Source: Spectribacter acetivorans
GTDB taxonomy: Bacteria > Pseudomonadota > Gammaproteobacteria > Nevskiales > Salinisphaeraceae
Assembly: GCF_031846305.1 (NCBI RefSeq)
Contig: NZ_JAVRHY010000005.1
Span: forward strand, 124,001 to 188,000
DNA: 64,000 nt
Reading direction: 5' to 3'
The first letter of the stretch is position 1. Every line of letters begins with the position of its first letter. The translations under genes and the position numbers were made by a program. Shown here in pieces: positions 35,707 through 44,575 of the stretch. The notes beneath the pieces were generated by a model. It was not told the DNA's origin, ran no database searches, and saw only the letters and a program-made list of their open reading frames with translations.

Positions 35707-36873
35707 TCAGCCGTGCTGGCGAGGCTGGGCAGCCGTTGCCCCGATACCAAGTGCCAGTCCAGCTGAAGTTGCAGCATCGACAATCTTCCTGGTGATACCG
35801 CTTGCCTTGATCTCGAATTCCAGTGCCTGGTTGTTTTCGTTCCAGTGTTCGTCTGTGCAGTAGAACCTATCGTGATCTCCTCCCAGAATGTCGATGTACT
35901 CCCGCTTGGCGCGTTCGTGCGGCGGGTTATCGTCGCCCTTTTTGATCGGTTTACTGCTTGCCACGATCACCGCCCCCTTTTTAGTTTGGGACAGCGCTTG
36001 GCGTGCATCTGGATCGACCTTGACCTGCTCCCCTAGGTCACTCCAGCGATCGAAGCTGAGGCTTCGCCACGAACAATGATGGGGTGTCTGCAGGATGTTG
36101 TACGTCAGCCAGTCGGTATTGGTATCGCCATGGCGACGCCACAGTCTTTTCCAGATAGCGACGCCAGCATCTCCGCCCGTCAGGAATCGGCATTGATCCG
36201 CGGTGCCGCCGCCCTTGAGAGAGAAGCGCACAACGACGGATGAGTCATTCTTCGTGAACGTTTCTTCGTCGTCATCGTCTGCCACCGGCAGCGGACAGAG
36301 GAGCCGTGCCTCAAACACCTCTTCGTGGATACGGTTGCACATAGAGAAAACGTCATCCACCTTCACGACAATATCGAGGATGTCATCCGTCTTCCCGTCA
36401 GTATCTTCGCCCATGAGGAGGATGCGATCGCCTTCCGTTGTGGAGCCCCCGCTTTCGCGAAACCGCTTTACGCGCCGCCTAGCCTCTGTGGCCCAAGCTC
36501 TTGCGTCTTCGCATAGCGGATTGATTGCGCTAGCGCGGCGAAACACGACTGGAGAAGACCATATTTCGCGGATAAGGATCTTGTCCTCTTTTCTCGACCA
36601 TTCGTCCGGTGGGCCAAGGTGGAAGTGATTGCGCAAACCGTTGACGTGATCTTGGTCCGGATGGCTGAGGAGGAAAGCGTCCAGATACATTCGCCCGTAC
36701 TCATCGCGCTCGAGGCGCTCGCGAAGCTGCGAAGCCACGTCAGGCATGTCGGCGCCATCATCGTCGGCCGCCTCTCGAATATTGAGGTCGAGCAGGATCG
36801 TTTGCCTGTTGTCCAGACAGACCAGTGCCATATCGCCATTGGATACAGGAAAGTATGTGATAGAAGCTGACAT
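35707..36873 (-). CDS. Metallo-beta-lactamase-fold protein paired with the E2-E1-JAB gene
   Basis: The protein has 388 residues from the ATG at 36873 (GGAGGTA ribosome site). The MBL signature HPDQDHVNG (His71, Asp73, Asp75, His76) and later metal-site segments FLTGGDAG and TPHHCSWRS indicate a two-metal hydrolase of the ComEC/Rec2-like branch, probably acting on nucleic acid or a nucleotide. The C-terminal 30 residues form a flexible Gly/Ala-rich tail ending in Gly (GIGATAAQPRQHG). Six bases separate it from the E2-E1-JAB gene. MBL genes have been linked to prokaryotic E1/E2/JAB operons in comparative-genomics surveys. The C-terminal Gly could be the conjugated end; this is inference. Confidence 0.85.
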   Translation of the reverse strand: MSASITYFPVSNGDMALVCLDNRQTILLDLNIREAADDDGADMPDVASQLRERLERDEYGRMYLDAFLLSHPDQDHVNGLRNHFHLGPPDEWSRKEDKILIREIWSSPVVFRRASAINPLCEDARAWATEARRRVKRFRESGGSTTEGDRILLMGEDTDGKTDDILDIVVKVDDVFSMCNRIHEEVFEARLLCPLPVADDDDEETFTKNDSSVVVRFSLKGGGTADQCRFLTGGDAGVAIWKRLWRRHGDTNTDWLTYNILQTPHHCSWRSLSFDRWSDLGEQVKVDPDARQALSQTKKGAVIVASSKPIKKGDDNPPHERAKREYIDILGGDHDRFYCTDEHWNENNQALEFEIKASGITRKIVDAATSAGLALGIGATAAQPRQHG

Positions 36874-37010
36874 TTCATTACCTCCAATCTAACGCACTGC
36901 GACCTCCCTTCCGGCCCGAGGCTCAAGATGCAGTTCAGGAAAATCAATCTGAGGCAACTGAAGAAGTGACCGTGGCGACTTCCAGAAATCAATGGCTTAC
37001 GGCGCTACTA

Positions 37011-37146
37011 TAGGATTCGCTGACCGTGATTGTCACAGCATCCGGCGACCGTGGCTACCCCGATATCATAGTATCCGCTGACCGTAACGCACATTCCTGG
37101 CCACGGTCAGGCGTTGCTGTGTTGGTCCTGGGATCTAGCGACCGAA
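37011..37146 (+). repeat. Array of ~18-bp repeats at the transposon left end, candidate TnsB sites
   Basis: Three direct copies at 37011-37028, 37036-37053 and 37069-37086 share the pattern yAGnATyCGnyGACCGTr (for example TAGTATCCGCTGACCGTA). An inverted, weaker copy lies at 37102-37119 and a diverged direct copy at 37129-37146. Spacings are irregular (25, 33 bp). TnsB of Tn7-like elements binds several ~20-bp sites at each end, which this layout resembles. The stretch 36874-37197 holds no gene. Confidence 0.65.
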
Positions 37147-37197
37147 TGTGGCGCAGCAAATAGCTACGGTTAGGCAAAGCGGTTGCCGGATGACGGA

Positions 37198-37614
37198 TTA
37201 CGCTAGGGGGACCTGCTTGAACTTGCCTTTGCCGCTGACGTTCCAGGGGACCTGAAGAATTGCTCCGCCGCTGAGGCGTTCAGCTTGCTCAACGACCCTC
37301 GGCCACCAGCGACAAAGCTGAACCGAGGACGCCCAGAATTGGTGGTTCTTCCAGCTCCGATCCAAGAGGAACACGACGAGTCCCGCACGGGCGAGAACTT
37401 GGCGCTCCAGTCCCTTTGTCAGCCTGTCCTTCGTGATCACGCACCAACCACCTTCATCCGACAACGTAGTAATCCATTCGGCGTCAGGCGTGTCGGGTGG
37501 AAATCTGTTCGTCAGGTGTTGGACTTCGTGCTCCTCGCCCCACTGGCTCCTCGACAGCGCTTGAAGAGCTCGCGCAATGGCTGGGGGCAAGTTGTTGTCG
37601 AAGAAGAAGTTCAC
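37198..37614 (-). CDS. PIN-like (DUF5615-type) toxin candidate
   Basis: The protein has 138 residues beginning MNFFFDNNLPPAIARAL, the hallmark of DUF5615/Mut7-C-like PIN proteins in which the first Asp is a metal ligand. Further acidic positions follow in TPDAEWI and VITKDRL. Its start overlaps the stop of the upstream DUF433 gene (ATGA), forming a classical antitoxin-toxin pair. PIN-fold toxins are Mg-dependent RNases. The pair lies between tniQ and the repeat array, as transposon cargo. Confidence 0.8.
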   Translation of the reverse strand: MNFFFDNNLPPAIARALQALSRSQWGEEHEVQHLTNRFPPDTPDAEWITTLSDEGGWCVITKDRLTKGLERQVLARAGLVVFLLDRSWKNHQFWASSVQLCRWWPRVVEQAERLSGGAILQVPWNVSGKGKFKQVPLA

Positions 37615-38303
37615 GCAGGAAGTTTTTGTTCGAATCTTACCGCCGACCTGACCGCGCTGACAGGGACTTCATAGAGCAAGGACACCCGTCGGTAGTCCTC
37701 GTTTTCCGCCAGCCAGGCATCGAACAAGGCTTGGGTCCGCAGGCCGGTACCCATAACGATCGGTTTGCCGAAAGCGATTTTCGGGTCCAGAACGACAGAC
37801 TTGATTTTCTCCATCGGGAACCACCGCTGAGGCTGGTCACCGTCGTATTCCAGGCCGGAATACAGCGAGGGTCGAACCACTTGGTTTATGACGAATTGCT
37901 TATGTCGCAGGTCGATCAGGTTGTTTTCGTCGCTGGCCTCGAATGCTTCTGCAAAGATCGATTTGCCATCGGTCAGGAACTGCTGGCAGATGAAGGGGTG
38001 GCTGCTGTGGAACAGCTCTTTCGCGTGCTTCGAAGCGAGTCGGATCGTTTGAAGGCTGATCCCAAGGTTGCGGAAATGCCGCACCAGCCGGACTTCCAGG
38101 AGGTCGAAGAAGCTAAGCCCCTCCAGGTTTTCGGCGGCCAGGTCGGTTTCCCAGATCGGGGGCTTGCGAGACGACGAGCTGGGCCGATAGCCGATGAGCC
38201 AGCGGCGTAGCTGCGCCGAAGCTATCCCGGTCAGGCGAGCCGCTTCCGGGAAGGTGTAGAGTCCGATGCCCGTCAGTTGCATGGGTAGAGTTGGAGTGTT
38301 CAC
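37611..38303 (-). CDS. DUF433-family antitoxin with MerR-like N-terminal HTH
   Basis: The protein has 230 residues with a GTG start at 38303; Met8 at 38282 is an alternative. The N-terminus (LYTFPEAARLTGIASAQLRRW) is a MerR-like helix-turn-helix. The C-terminus (VLDPKIAFGKPIVMGTGLRT, then ENEDYRRVSLLYEVPVSAVR) is the DUF433 domain found in antitoxins partnered with PIN-like DUF5615 toxins. It overlaps the toxin gene by 4 nt and probably represses the operon. Confidence 0.82.
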   Translation of the reverse strand: MNTPTLPMQLTGIGLYTFPEAARLTGIASAQLRRWLIGYRPSSSSRKPPIWETDLAAENLEGLSFFDLLEVRLVRHFRNLGISLQTIRLASKHAKELFHSSHPFICQQFLTDGKSIFAEAFEASDENNLIDLRHKQFVINQVVRPSLYSGLEYDGDQPQRWFPMEKIKSVVLDPKIAFGKPIVMGTGLRTQALFDAWLAENEDYRRVSLLYEVPVSAVRSAVRFEQKLPA

Positions 38304-38742
38304 CGACTGATGACCTCATTATCCGGAACTTGGTGTTGCCTTGGTACCGGGCGGAGAAAAGTGGCGCCTAAGTTTTTTGACGACTGGTGCGGCTATGTTC
38401 TGTGGCGCCGTCCTCTCGGCCAACATCATCGCGAGAGCTTGCCTATTGGCTCAGCCAATCTCTATCAACACTATAGGATTCGGCTGGCTGCCAGCGGCCA
38501 GGCAATTTTCTGCCCCCACAGCTGGTCCGAAGACGCGTGATCGAAGTCGAATACTGAGCCGATCTGTCGCTAGGTTTCAGGCGCAGCCATCGTGCAGCTA
38601 TCCGAGAAAGCTCTTCCGTCCTTAGATGCTTGCGGGTGACGCTCTCCAGCCCGTTGCCGGGTTGCGCGGGAATCTTGATTCATCCTCCTGTTGGCCGAGC
38701 GAGTAAGCAACGGCCATCGCCATTATGCTGGACAGTTTTGTA
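38304..38742. other. Gene-free region between tniQ and the toxin-antitoxin cargo
   Basis: No supported gene is seen. One 13-bp match to the end array (ACTATAGGATTCG near 38470) also occurs at 37007-37019. The antitoxin promoter should lie at the left side of this stretch. Confidence 0.4.
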
Positions 38743-40632
38743 CTACGCTGGTCGATGTGTTCGCGATCTGCTTGGCTGTGCATCGGATTCTCTTGCGTGC
38801 ACTACGCCGCAGGAATCAAACCATCCTTCAACGAGGTTAGCCCGCTTCTCCATCCGCCTGGCCGCCAAAGGCCCGAACTTCTTTTGGCCAAGAAGGATGG
38901 ATGATAACGTGCCGCGGGAGCCCCCGAACTTCCGGCAAAACGCGGATTGCCCTCCATGCTCGTTGACCAGCGCGATGAGTTTCTTTGTGCGAGGGCAGTC
39001 CACCTTGCTGGCATCGACCTTGGGCCTTCGGCCGGTTTTTGTTTCGTAACTTGCTACAGCACTCACGGCCGCAAAATCGACACTTTCGACGTCTGCCCTG
39101 CGATAGATCGTGACCAAGGCATCCAGAGGTGCCGGTTGCACACCAATAGCCGCTAGCTTCTCCGCCAGATTAGTGCTGTTCAGGCCAAGCAATTTGGCCA
39201 GGGTCCCAACCAGGATGTACTCCCTATTGAAAGCCTCGGCAGATTCCTGATTGATCAGCAGCCGGCGCGGATCCGGTTTGTGGTGAGTGGCGAGAATTCT
39301 GCGATCCGTCAGGTCGGCGACAACGGCGTGATACGTGCCCAGCAGTTTTGCCGTTTCCCTGGCCGAGAGCGTGCCGGCTGGTTTGCGTTGCCTCCGAGCA
39401 AACGCTGTCGTCTCGTTATAGCTAACCATCAATTCGGACAGGTCCGAACCTTCGCCTCGAAAGACCGACATTTTCCCGCTGCGGACATCCCGGATGACCT
39501 CATGTAGCGGCACCATCAAGATGTTCGTGAGGCTGGTCGCGTTGCAAACCGGCATAGCTTCGGCGTAGAGATTGTCGATTATCTCGTGTAGATGGTTCAT
39601 GTCGACCATCCGGAATTTGTGCCGGTTGCCGTTGTCGCCTATCTTGGTGAACAACTTGGAGCGGACGCGCTTTCTGTCCACCAGTGGCTGCATCACATGC
39701 CTGGAGATTCCGGCCGCGGCAGCAGCCTCACAGAGGGGGAGCCACCAGGGGTCGTCGTCACGGAGCAACGAAATACGGGATTCACCAATCTCCCGGGCTG
39801 GCAGCACGGCACCAGCCTCCCGAGCACGATTGACCAGCATCGTGGGCATGGCGGGGAACCGGGGCCATCGCTCTGCCAGAGCCTCAACTTGGGTTTCAAC
39901 GGCGGCCGCGAGGTCCCCGGTGGACCGAGCGGCAGGCCACAGCCGGATCACTAGGTCTCGCATGGCCGCTACAGTCTGGAGTTGAGGGCTGAAACGGTAG
40001 TGTGGCCTGAGCGCTTCGCTCGTGCTTAGAAACCAGGCCGTCATCAGGCGATCCAGCAGGCGCTTCAACTCCATCTCATCGTCCAGATGGCGATTCAGCG
40101 TAGCCGCGCACTCGACCTCGTGAGCTTGCGCCGGTCTAGCCTCGGCAAATGTTTGGCAGCCTGCGCAGTGCGGCATCAAAACGACGTTGACAGCATTCGG
40201 CCGGTCACAAGCCTGGCAGGCGTCGACCAGCTCGCAGCCGTGCTCCGGGCACGCCGTGGAGAATGGCAGCAGCCATAGCCGCTGATGAGGCTTGCCGCTC
40301 TGGATGCAGGCCGGGCAATAGCGCCATCGGTGCATGCTGACGTACTCGTCGTATCGTCCCCCAGGACACGGCGGGCCGAGCTTCAACGCGGCGGCTTGGA
40401 TTTGCTCGGGCGTGTGCTCGGTAAATTGAGCTAACTGGCCGGTGTCGACCGCGCCCACGGCCAGATGCCGCAGATCCACCCTGCTCAGCCCGCCAGGACG
40501 ATCGGTCACGCCGAAGTATTGGGCCAGCAAGCCTAGGCTGGTATAGCTGTTGCCAACCACGGCCTGGGACAACAGTCCCGGGAGAGACTGTCCGGGCTGC
40601 AATGGACACGGAACCGGTAGGCGCGGCTTCAT
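38743..40632 (-). CDS. tniQ: TniQ/TnsD-family target-selection protein
   Basis: The protein has 629 residues. The N-terminal TniQ domain begins PLQPGQSLPGLLSQAVVGNSY and carries zinc-finger Cys/His groups (YCPACIQSGKPHQ, TACPEHGCEL, ACQACDR, PHCAGCQT). A long C-terminal half with repeated helix-turn-helix-like segments follows, making it the size of TnsD rather than of short TniQ. TnsD-type proteins bind a chromosomal attachment site and recruit TnsC. Its start overlaps the tnsC stop by 4 nt. The site it recognises cannot be inferred. Confidence 0.9.
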   Translation of the reverse strand: MKPRLPVPCPLQPGQSLPGLLSQAVVGNSYTSLGLLAQYFGVTDRPGGLSRVDLRHLAVGAVDTGQLAQFTEHTPEQIQAAALKLGPPCPGGRYDEYVSMHRWRYCPACIQSGKPHQRLWLLPFSTACPEHGCELVDACQACDRPNAVNVVLMPHCAGCQTFAEARPAQAHEVECAATLNRHLDDEMELKRLLDRLMTAWFLSTSEALRPHYRFSPQLQTVAAMRDLVIRLWPAARSTGDLAAAVETQVEALAERWPRFPAMPTMLVNRAREAGAVLPAREIGESRISLLRDDDPWWLPLCEAAAAAGISRHVMQPLVDRKRVRSKLFTKIGDNGNRHKFRMVDMNHLHEIIDNLYAEAMPVCNATSLTNILMVPLHEVIRDVRSGKMSVFRGEGSDLSELMVSYNETTAFARRQRKPAGTLSARETAKLLGTYHAVVADLTDRRILATHHKPDPRRLLINQESAEAFNREYILVGTLAKLLGLNSTNLAEKLAAIGVQPAPLDALVTIYRRADVESVDFAAVSAVASYETKTGRRPKVDASKVDCPRTKKLIALVNEHGGQSAFCRKFGGSRGTLSSILLGQKKFGPLAARRMEKRANLVEGWFDSCGVVHARESDAQPSRSRTHRPA

Positions 40633-41585
40633 GCAGACAGAATCTCGCCCAAGCCCCTGTTGGCTGGCGCCAGCTTCCGCGTCGTATGGGCTTCCCGGCT
40701 AAAGCGTGTAATCTCTTCCAGGTCGATGTCGAAGGCGTTGGGCATTCCGTCATTCTTGTCGATTTGCTTCTGAGTCGCTTTTCGCAGGTGTTCGGTCTTT
40801 ACCACTACACTGTTGTCCTTCGCTGCCAGGACGATTGCTGAAGTCAGGGTCAGCATCAGCGGACGCATCGCTCCCTTGGTCGCCGCATAGAGGCGGTCTT
40901 CAAGGTCGGCGCATTCTACCGTCACCCCGAAATCTTCCATCTTGCAGAGGTACCTCTTGATGATCCCCCGCCAGGTGGGGCGGTCTTTCGGGTAAACCAG
41001 CACGTTCAGGTAACAGGTAGTCTGGAAGCGACTTCGAATCTGTGGGTCCGCCCCCCAAAGTTGGCTGATAGTGTCCATTCCGGCTAGGACAAATGAGACC
41101 TCTGACTCGTCCAGGATCTTGAGACTGTTGAGGATGTTGTCGATCAGAGCCTGAGAAGGCTTCCCGCCGGGGACGAGGTGCTGAGTCTCGTCGATGATGA
41201 TGAGACGGCATCCGCGCACGTTGATCGTGTTAAGCAGCCGGCGGGACAGATCGTACGTGGCGCCCGCGTTCGGCCTCGGATCACCAAACGCGCACAGCAG
41301 GCCCGACAAAAGCCCCTTGATCGTGGCTCCGGACGAGAGTTGGGTACGCATGACCGAATCGGGGCCGAAATGCTTGTGGCCATAGTCCACCAGTGCATGG
41401 GTCAGTGTGGTCTTGCCGGCACCGGACGGGCCCGAAACAATGAGGCCGCTGCCCGGCATACCCTCGTCGGGTAAGTGGAACAGCTCCTTGCCTCGCTCGA
41501 ATGCCGATTTGAAGTTGCCGTGCGGAATCCGCAGCGCTCGAAGGGCGCGGTTGAGCTCCGGCACGTTGATCGAGGTTGTCGGCAT
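40629..41585 (-). CDS. tnsC: TnsC-like AAA+ transposition regulator
   Basis: The protein has 318 residues. Walker A is SGPSGAGKTTLTHAL (about 51-65) and Walker B LIIIDETQHLVPGG (Asp132, Glu133); a sensor region follows (VSFVLAGMDTISQL). TnsC/TniB ATPases polymerise on DNA and bridge the target selector and the TnsAB transposase. It is much shorter than Tn7 TnsC (about 555 residues), close to TniB size. Two bases separate it from the tnsB stop, and it overlaps tniQ. Confidence 0.93.
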   Translation of the reverse strand: MPTTSINVPELNRALRALRIPHGNFKSAFERGKELFHLPDEGMPGSGLIVSGPSGAGKTTLTHALVDYGHKHFGPDSVMRTQLSSGATIKGLLSGLLCAFGDPRPNAGATYDLSRRLLNTINVRGCRLIIIDETQHLVPGGKPSQALIDNILNSLKILDESEVSFVLAGMDTISQLWGADPQIRSRFQTTCYLNVLVYPKDRPTWRGIIKRYLCKMEDFGVTVECADLEDRLYAATKGAMRPLMLTLTSAIVLAAKDNSVVVKTEHLRKATQKQIDKNDGMPNAFDIDLEEITRFSREAHTTRKLAPANRGLGEILSA

Positions 41586-41587
41586 CG

Positions 41588-43651
41588 TCAGATCTCCAAG
41601 TCGTCGGCGAAGTCTTCGATATCTTTATCGCTCGGGGGCGTCTTCGCTTCAGTCGGCTTCGCCGTCAGGATCTCTCCCGTACTCGTATTCACCACATCAT
41701 CATCAAGATGCTGAATCGGTTCCTCCCGATCGAAGGGCTCCGGCGGAGTGGGAGTGCACGTGCGAGCTGCCCTCTTGGGCTTGCCACTCTCATAGCGGGC
41801 GACCTTTGTACCGAGCTTCTTGCCCTTGGCCACCCTCGTGTCAGTTAGCTCTTTGATCGCCTGGTCGAGCGCGAGAGCTGCATCCGTGTAGCATGCATCC
41901 TGCAAGCTCGCCTTGCGCCGAAGCCGCTGCTCGCGCTTCACCACACGATGGTTGTAGAGGGAGCGGCCATGGGCGTATTCCTGCTGGGCCTCAACCCGGA
42001 AGAACTCATGCGTGTCGGGGTGGAGCACGTAGATGACACCAACGTCCGCAGCAGACCACTTTACCGTTACCGCCGGCTTGCGATTGTCGACCTTCGGCGC
42101 CAGCTCATTGCGCAAGCGCGACAGCCACTCGTTGTTGAAGTGCAGATCGTTAAGGTGGATGCCGTTGGGGTGGATGATCCTCTCGGCGCAGGTCTTGGAC
42201 AGGCACATCTCGACGTATTCCTGGGCGAAGCCGCCGCCCGGCATGCCGTGCCTGTGAACCGACTCGAGCCAGAGCTGCTCCGGGGTATGGCCGTTCTCGT
42301 TCGGCGTACGGTGCAGCACCGTCGTGATCCACTGGAGAAAGATCCGCTTCAACTCATCAAGCGAGAGGTGCGGATAATCGAGACCGTGCTTCTCAGGCTC
42401 GTATTTGAAGACCTGGCCTGGGAGTTGGGCCAGCAGGCTCCGGTTGATCTCGCCGAACTTGCGTTCGACCTGAGCCTTGAACCAGGGTTTGCGAGGCGGG
42501 GTGAAGTTGAGCGTGAAGCCCAGCTCGGCTGCTGCCATTTCCAGGTCTTTCCCGTGGAATTCCTTGCCGTTGTCCAGAGTCAATTCGGACGGCAGGCCGT
42601 GCATCGGCCAATGCCACTCGGCATCACCTCCGAGCTCGCGCACGTTCTTCGGCAGGATCGCCATTCGCATCGCCTGCATAACACTTTCCGCCGACGCCGG
42701 GTCCGGGGTCAGCCAGAAGCCTAGGATGGCCTTGGAGTAGCTGTCGAGAATCAGCGTCAGCCACGGGCGCACCAGCGTCCGGTGACCGAAATCGACGTAG
42801 ATGTCGAGCAGCGTGTGGTCCACTTGAACCCGCTCCAAATGCCGGATCGCCGGCGGGGTGATGCCATACTGGCGGGTGACCTTCAGCGCGTACTGCGTGT
42901 TGTAGCGCGCCTTGAGCTTTTCGAAGAGATCGACCCGATCGAGGTGAGCCAAGAGGGTGTTGTAGTGCGGGATCTTGATTGGAGCCTCGCCACGCGCCTC
43001 CCTGGCCCGGTTCTCGATGTTGAGCTTCGCGGTCATCAACGTGTGGGCGTGCCGTGCGCTAATCCGCCGCCTGTCCATATAATCGTCGTGGATGGCTGCG
43101 TACAGCGCATCTGCCTGCTCCGTAGTCAGCTTGCTGTGACTGTTGCCCGTTGCGTCGCGGACAATGCTGATTAACTTGTGGCCGGAATTGACCCAGCGCC
43201 GATACCAACGACGAACGGCGGCCTCGCTCATCGGCTTGTGGGGTGGTTCGCGGTCGTGCCTGCGGCAGATTGCAACGTAGTCAGTGTGTACTTCCCTCGC
43301 GAGCGCCGTCACGGCTTTCTCTGAGAGTTTTCCGCCTTCCCGCCGGTAGTCATCCATGCGACGCATGTAGTAGTGACGCATCAGCACCAGAGTGCGTTCG
43401 CCCTCTGCCAGTGCGGTCAAATCGAAATGCAATTCGGGCGGCGGATCGCCCTCGTGGTCCGATTCTTCTTTTACGAAGACCAACTTCCCCTTGGCCAGGG
43501 CATCAAAGGCGGCGCCGGGCTTGATTAGCTGGTTGGTCCGACCTTTGTGGGGGGCGAGCATGTAACCGCCGCCGGGCCCACGACCGCCGCAGGTGTAGCG
43601 ACGACCGTGGAAGTCGATGACGGCTCCTCTCTCAAGACGCAGTTCTGCCAT
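41588..43651 (-). CDS. tnsB: TnsB-like DDE transposase
   Basis: The protein has 687 residues. N-terminal DNA-binding helices (about 90-240) precede an rve-type catalytic core with Asp278 (ERVQVDHTLLDIY), Asp360 (ELTLDNGKEFHG) and Glu396 (FKAQVERKFGEINRS), giving the 35-residue D-E spacing. A C-terminal Mu-type beta-barrel and a Lys/Arg-rich tail with acidic end (DIEDFADDLEI) follow. TnsB cleaves and joins the 3' ends. It lies between tnsA and tnsC with 2-nt gaps. Confidence 0.95.
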   Translation of the reverse strand: MAELRLERGAVIDFHGRRYTCGGRGPGGGYMLAPHKGRTNQLIKPGAAFDALAKGKLVFVKEESDHEGDPPPELHFDLTALAEGERTLVLMRHYYMRRMDDYRREGGKLSEKAVTALAREVHTDYVAICRRHDREPPHKPMSEAAVRRWYRRWVNSGHKLISIVRDATGNSHSKLTTEQADALYAAIHDDYMDRRRISARHAHTLMTAKLNIENRAREARGEAPIKIPHYNTLLAHLDRVDLFEKLKARYNTQYALKVTRQYGITPPAIRHLERVQVDHTLLDIYVDFGHRTLVRPWLTLILDSYSKAILGFWLTPDPASAESVMQAMRMAILPKNVRELGGDAEWHWPMHGLPSELTLDNGKEFHGKDLEMAAAELGFTLNFTPPRKPWFKAQVERKFGEINRSLLAQLPGQVFKYEPEKHGLDYPHLSLDELKRIFLQWITTVLHRTPNENGHTPEQLWLESVHRHGMPGGGFAQEYVEMCLSKTCAERIIHPNGIHLNDLHFNNEWLSRLRNELAPKVDNRKPAVTVKWSAADVGVIYVLHPDTHEFFRVEAQQEYAHGRSLYNHRVVKREQRLRRKASLQDACYTDAALALDQAIKELTDTRVAKGKKLGTKVARYESGKPKRAARTCTPTPPEPFDREEPIQHLDDDVVNTSTGEILTAKPTEAKTPPSDKDIEDFADDLEI

Positions 43652-43653
43652 CG

Positions 43654-44430
43654 CTACTGCTCCTCGATCGAGAAGATGACGAGCTGGTCCTTGATGGGGT
43701 AATCCCAGTCCACGCGGAGATGGCCATCGAGGATCGACGAAGCCAGGACATTTTGCACCGCTGGGTAGCCAGCGGAGAGATCAAATAAGTCGCCTATCGT
43801 CGATCCATAAAGGCTAGACAGCCAGGTACGTACTGCCTTATGCAACTGTGGCCGCGCATCACCGTTGGCCAGGCTCATGAGCCAGGTGGTGGCTGTCATG
43901 CGGGGTACACGAATGTGCTGCTCAGTGAGTACGGCATAGTTCATCCCGCGCTGATTGGCGTACTCCTGAAGCGCCGACGCGCGGGCCTGAAAAGCCAGCT
44001 TGCGCGACGCCTTTTCATACTTGACATCGACGAGAGCCACACCGTTTACGGTAGTCAGCTCGAAGTCGGGGTAGACCTTGCGGGTCTTGCCGTCGATTGG
44101 CAGCTGGATCGCACACGGCTGTGTCCGGTAGCCCACCAAGCGAGGTTGTGATTCCAGTAGGGCGCAGGCCTGCTTCTCTAGGGTGGACTCGAAAGGCACT
44201 AACGCTTTGTTGCGCCGGCTGGCATACAGCCCGACGTGATGCTGCCGAGCACCACGGCGGATGACTGTGCGAGTGATGCTCTGCCGCGAATAGGTGGTTG
44301 GTGTCACGGTCATCAGCTCGGGGCTCCGCCTTAGCAGTCGATTGAAAAAGTCGATGTTTGAGGAATTACCTTGAGTTGCCAGCGGTGCGTGGCTCGACCA
44401 GGCGGGGCTATTCGTGTTGAGCGCGTTCAT
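43654..44430 (-). CDS. tnsA: TnsA-like endonuclease
   Basis: The protein has 258 residues from the ATG at 44430; the open frame reaches 44499 without better ribosome signals. The restriction-enzyme-like catalytic set of TnsA is visible as Glu in LVPFESTLEKQ, Asp in RKVYPDFELTT and the Lys in ALVDVKYEKA. TnsA cuts the 5' ends so that the element moves by cut-and-paste rather than by replicative cointegration. A C-terminal TnsC-contact domain follows. It heads the tnsABC-tniQ operon. Confidence 0.92.
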   Translation of the reverse strand: MNALNTNSPAWSSHAPLATQGNSSNIDFFNRLLRRSPELMTVTPTTYSRQSITRTVIRRGARQHHVGLYASRRNKALVPFESTLEKQACALLESQPRLVGYRTQPCAIQLPIDGKTRKVYPDFELTTVNGVALVDVKYEKASRKLAFQARASALQEYANQRGMNYAVLTEQHIRVPRMTATTWLMSLANGDARPQLHKAVRTWLSSLYGSTIGDLFDLSAGYPAVQNVLASSILDGHLRVDWDYPIKDQLVIFSIEEQ

Positions 44431-44575
44431 TTCTCGTTTCCTTATCAACGTAAGGCGCATCGCTATCGTTGTTGTGTGCGACGAAATCACCGTGAGCACG
44501 ATGGGACGCCGGCTTTCCTTAGAGCCGTCGGTTAGTCATCTATATACTCCATTCGTCAAGAGTTAATATTGCAAA

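Noticed and set aside
32751..36873. E2-E1-JAB locus considered as a CBASS type II system
   Set aside because: No CD-NTase gene is present, JAB is fused rather than separate, and the partner is a metallo-beta-lactamase-fold protein.
36960..37190. Repeat array considered as a CRISPR array
   Set aside because: Repeats are short, degenerate and irregularly spaced, some are inverted, and no cas gene is present; transposon-end binding sites fit better.
38743..44430. Tn7-like operon considered as a CRISPR-associated transposon
   Set aside because: No Cas12k, Cascade or Cas6 gene and no CRISPR array were found, and TniQ is the large TnsD-like form.
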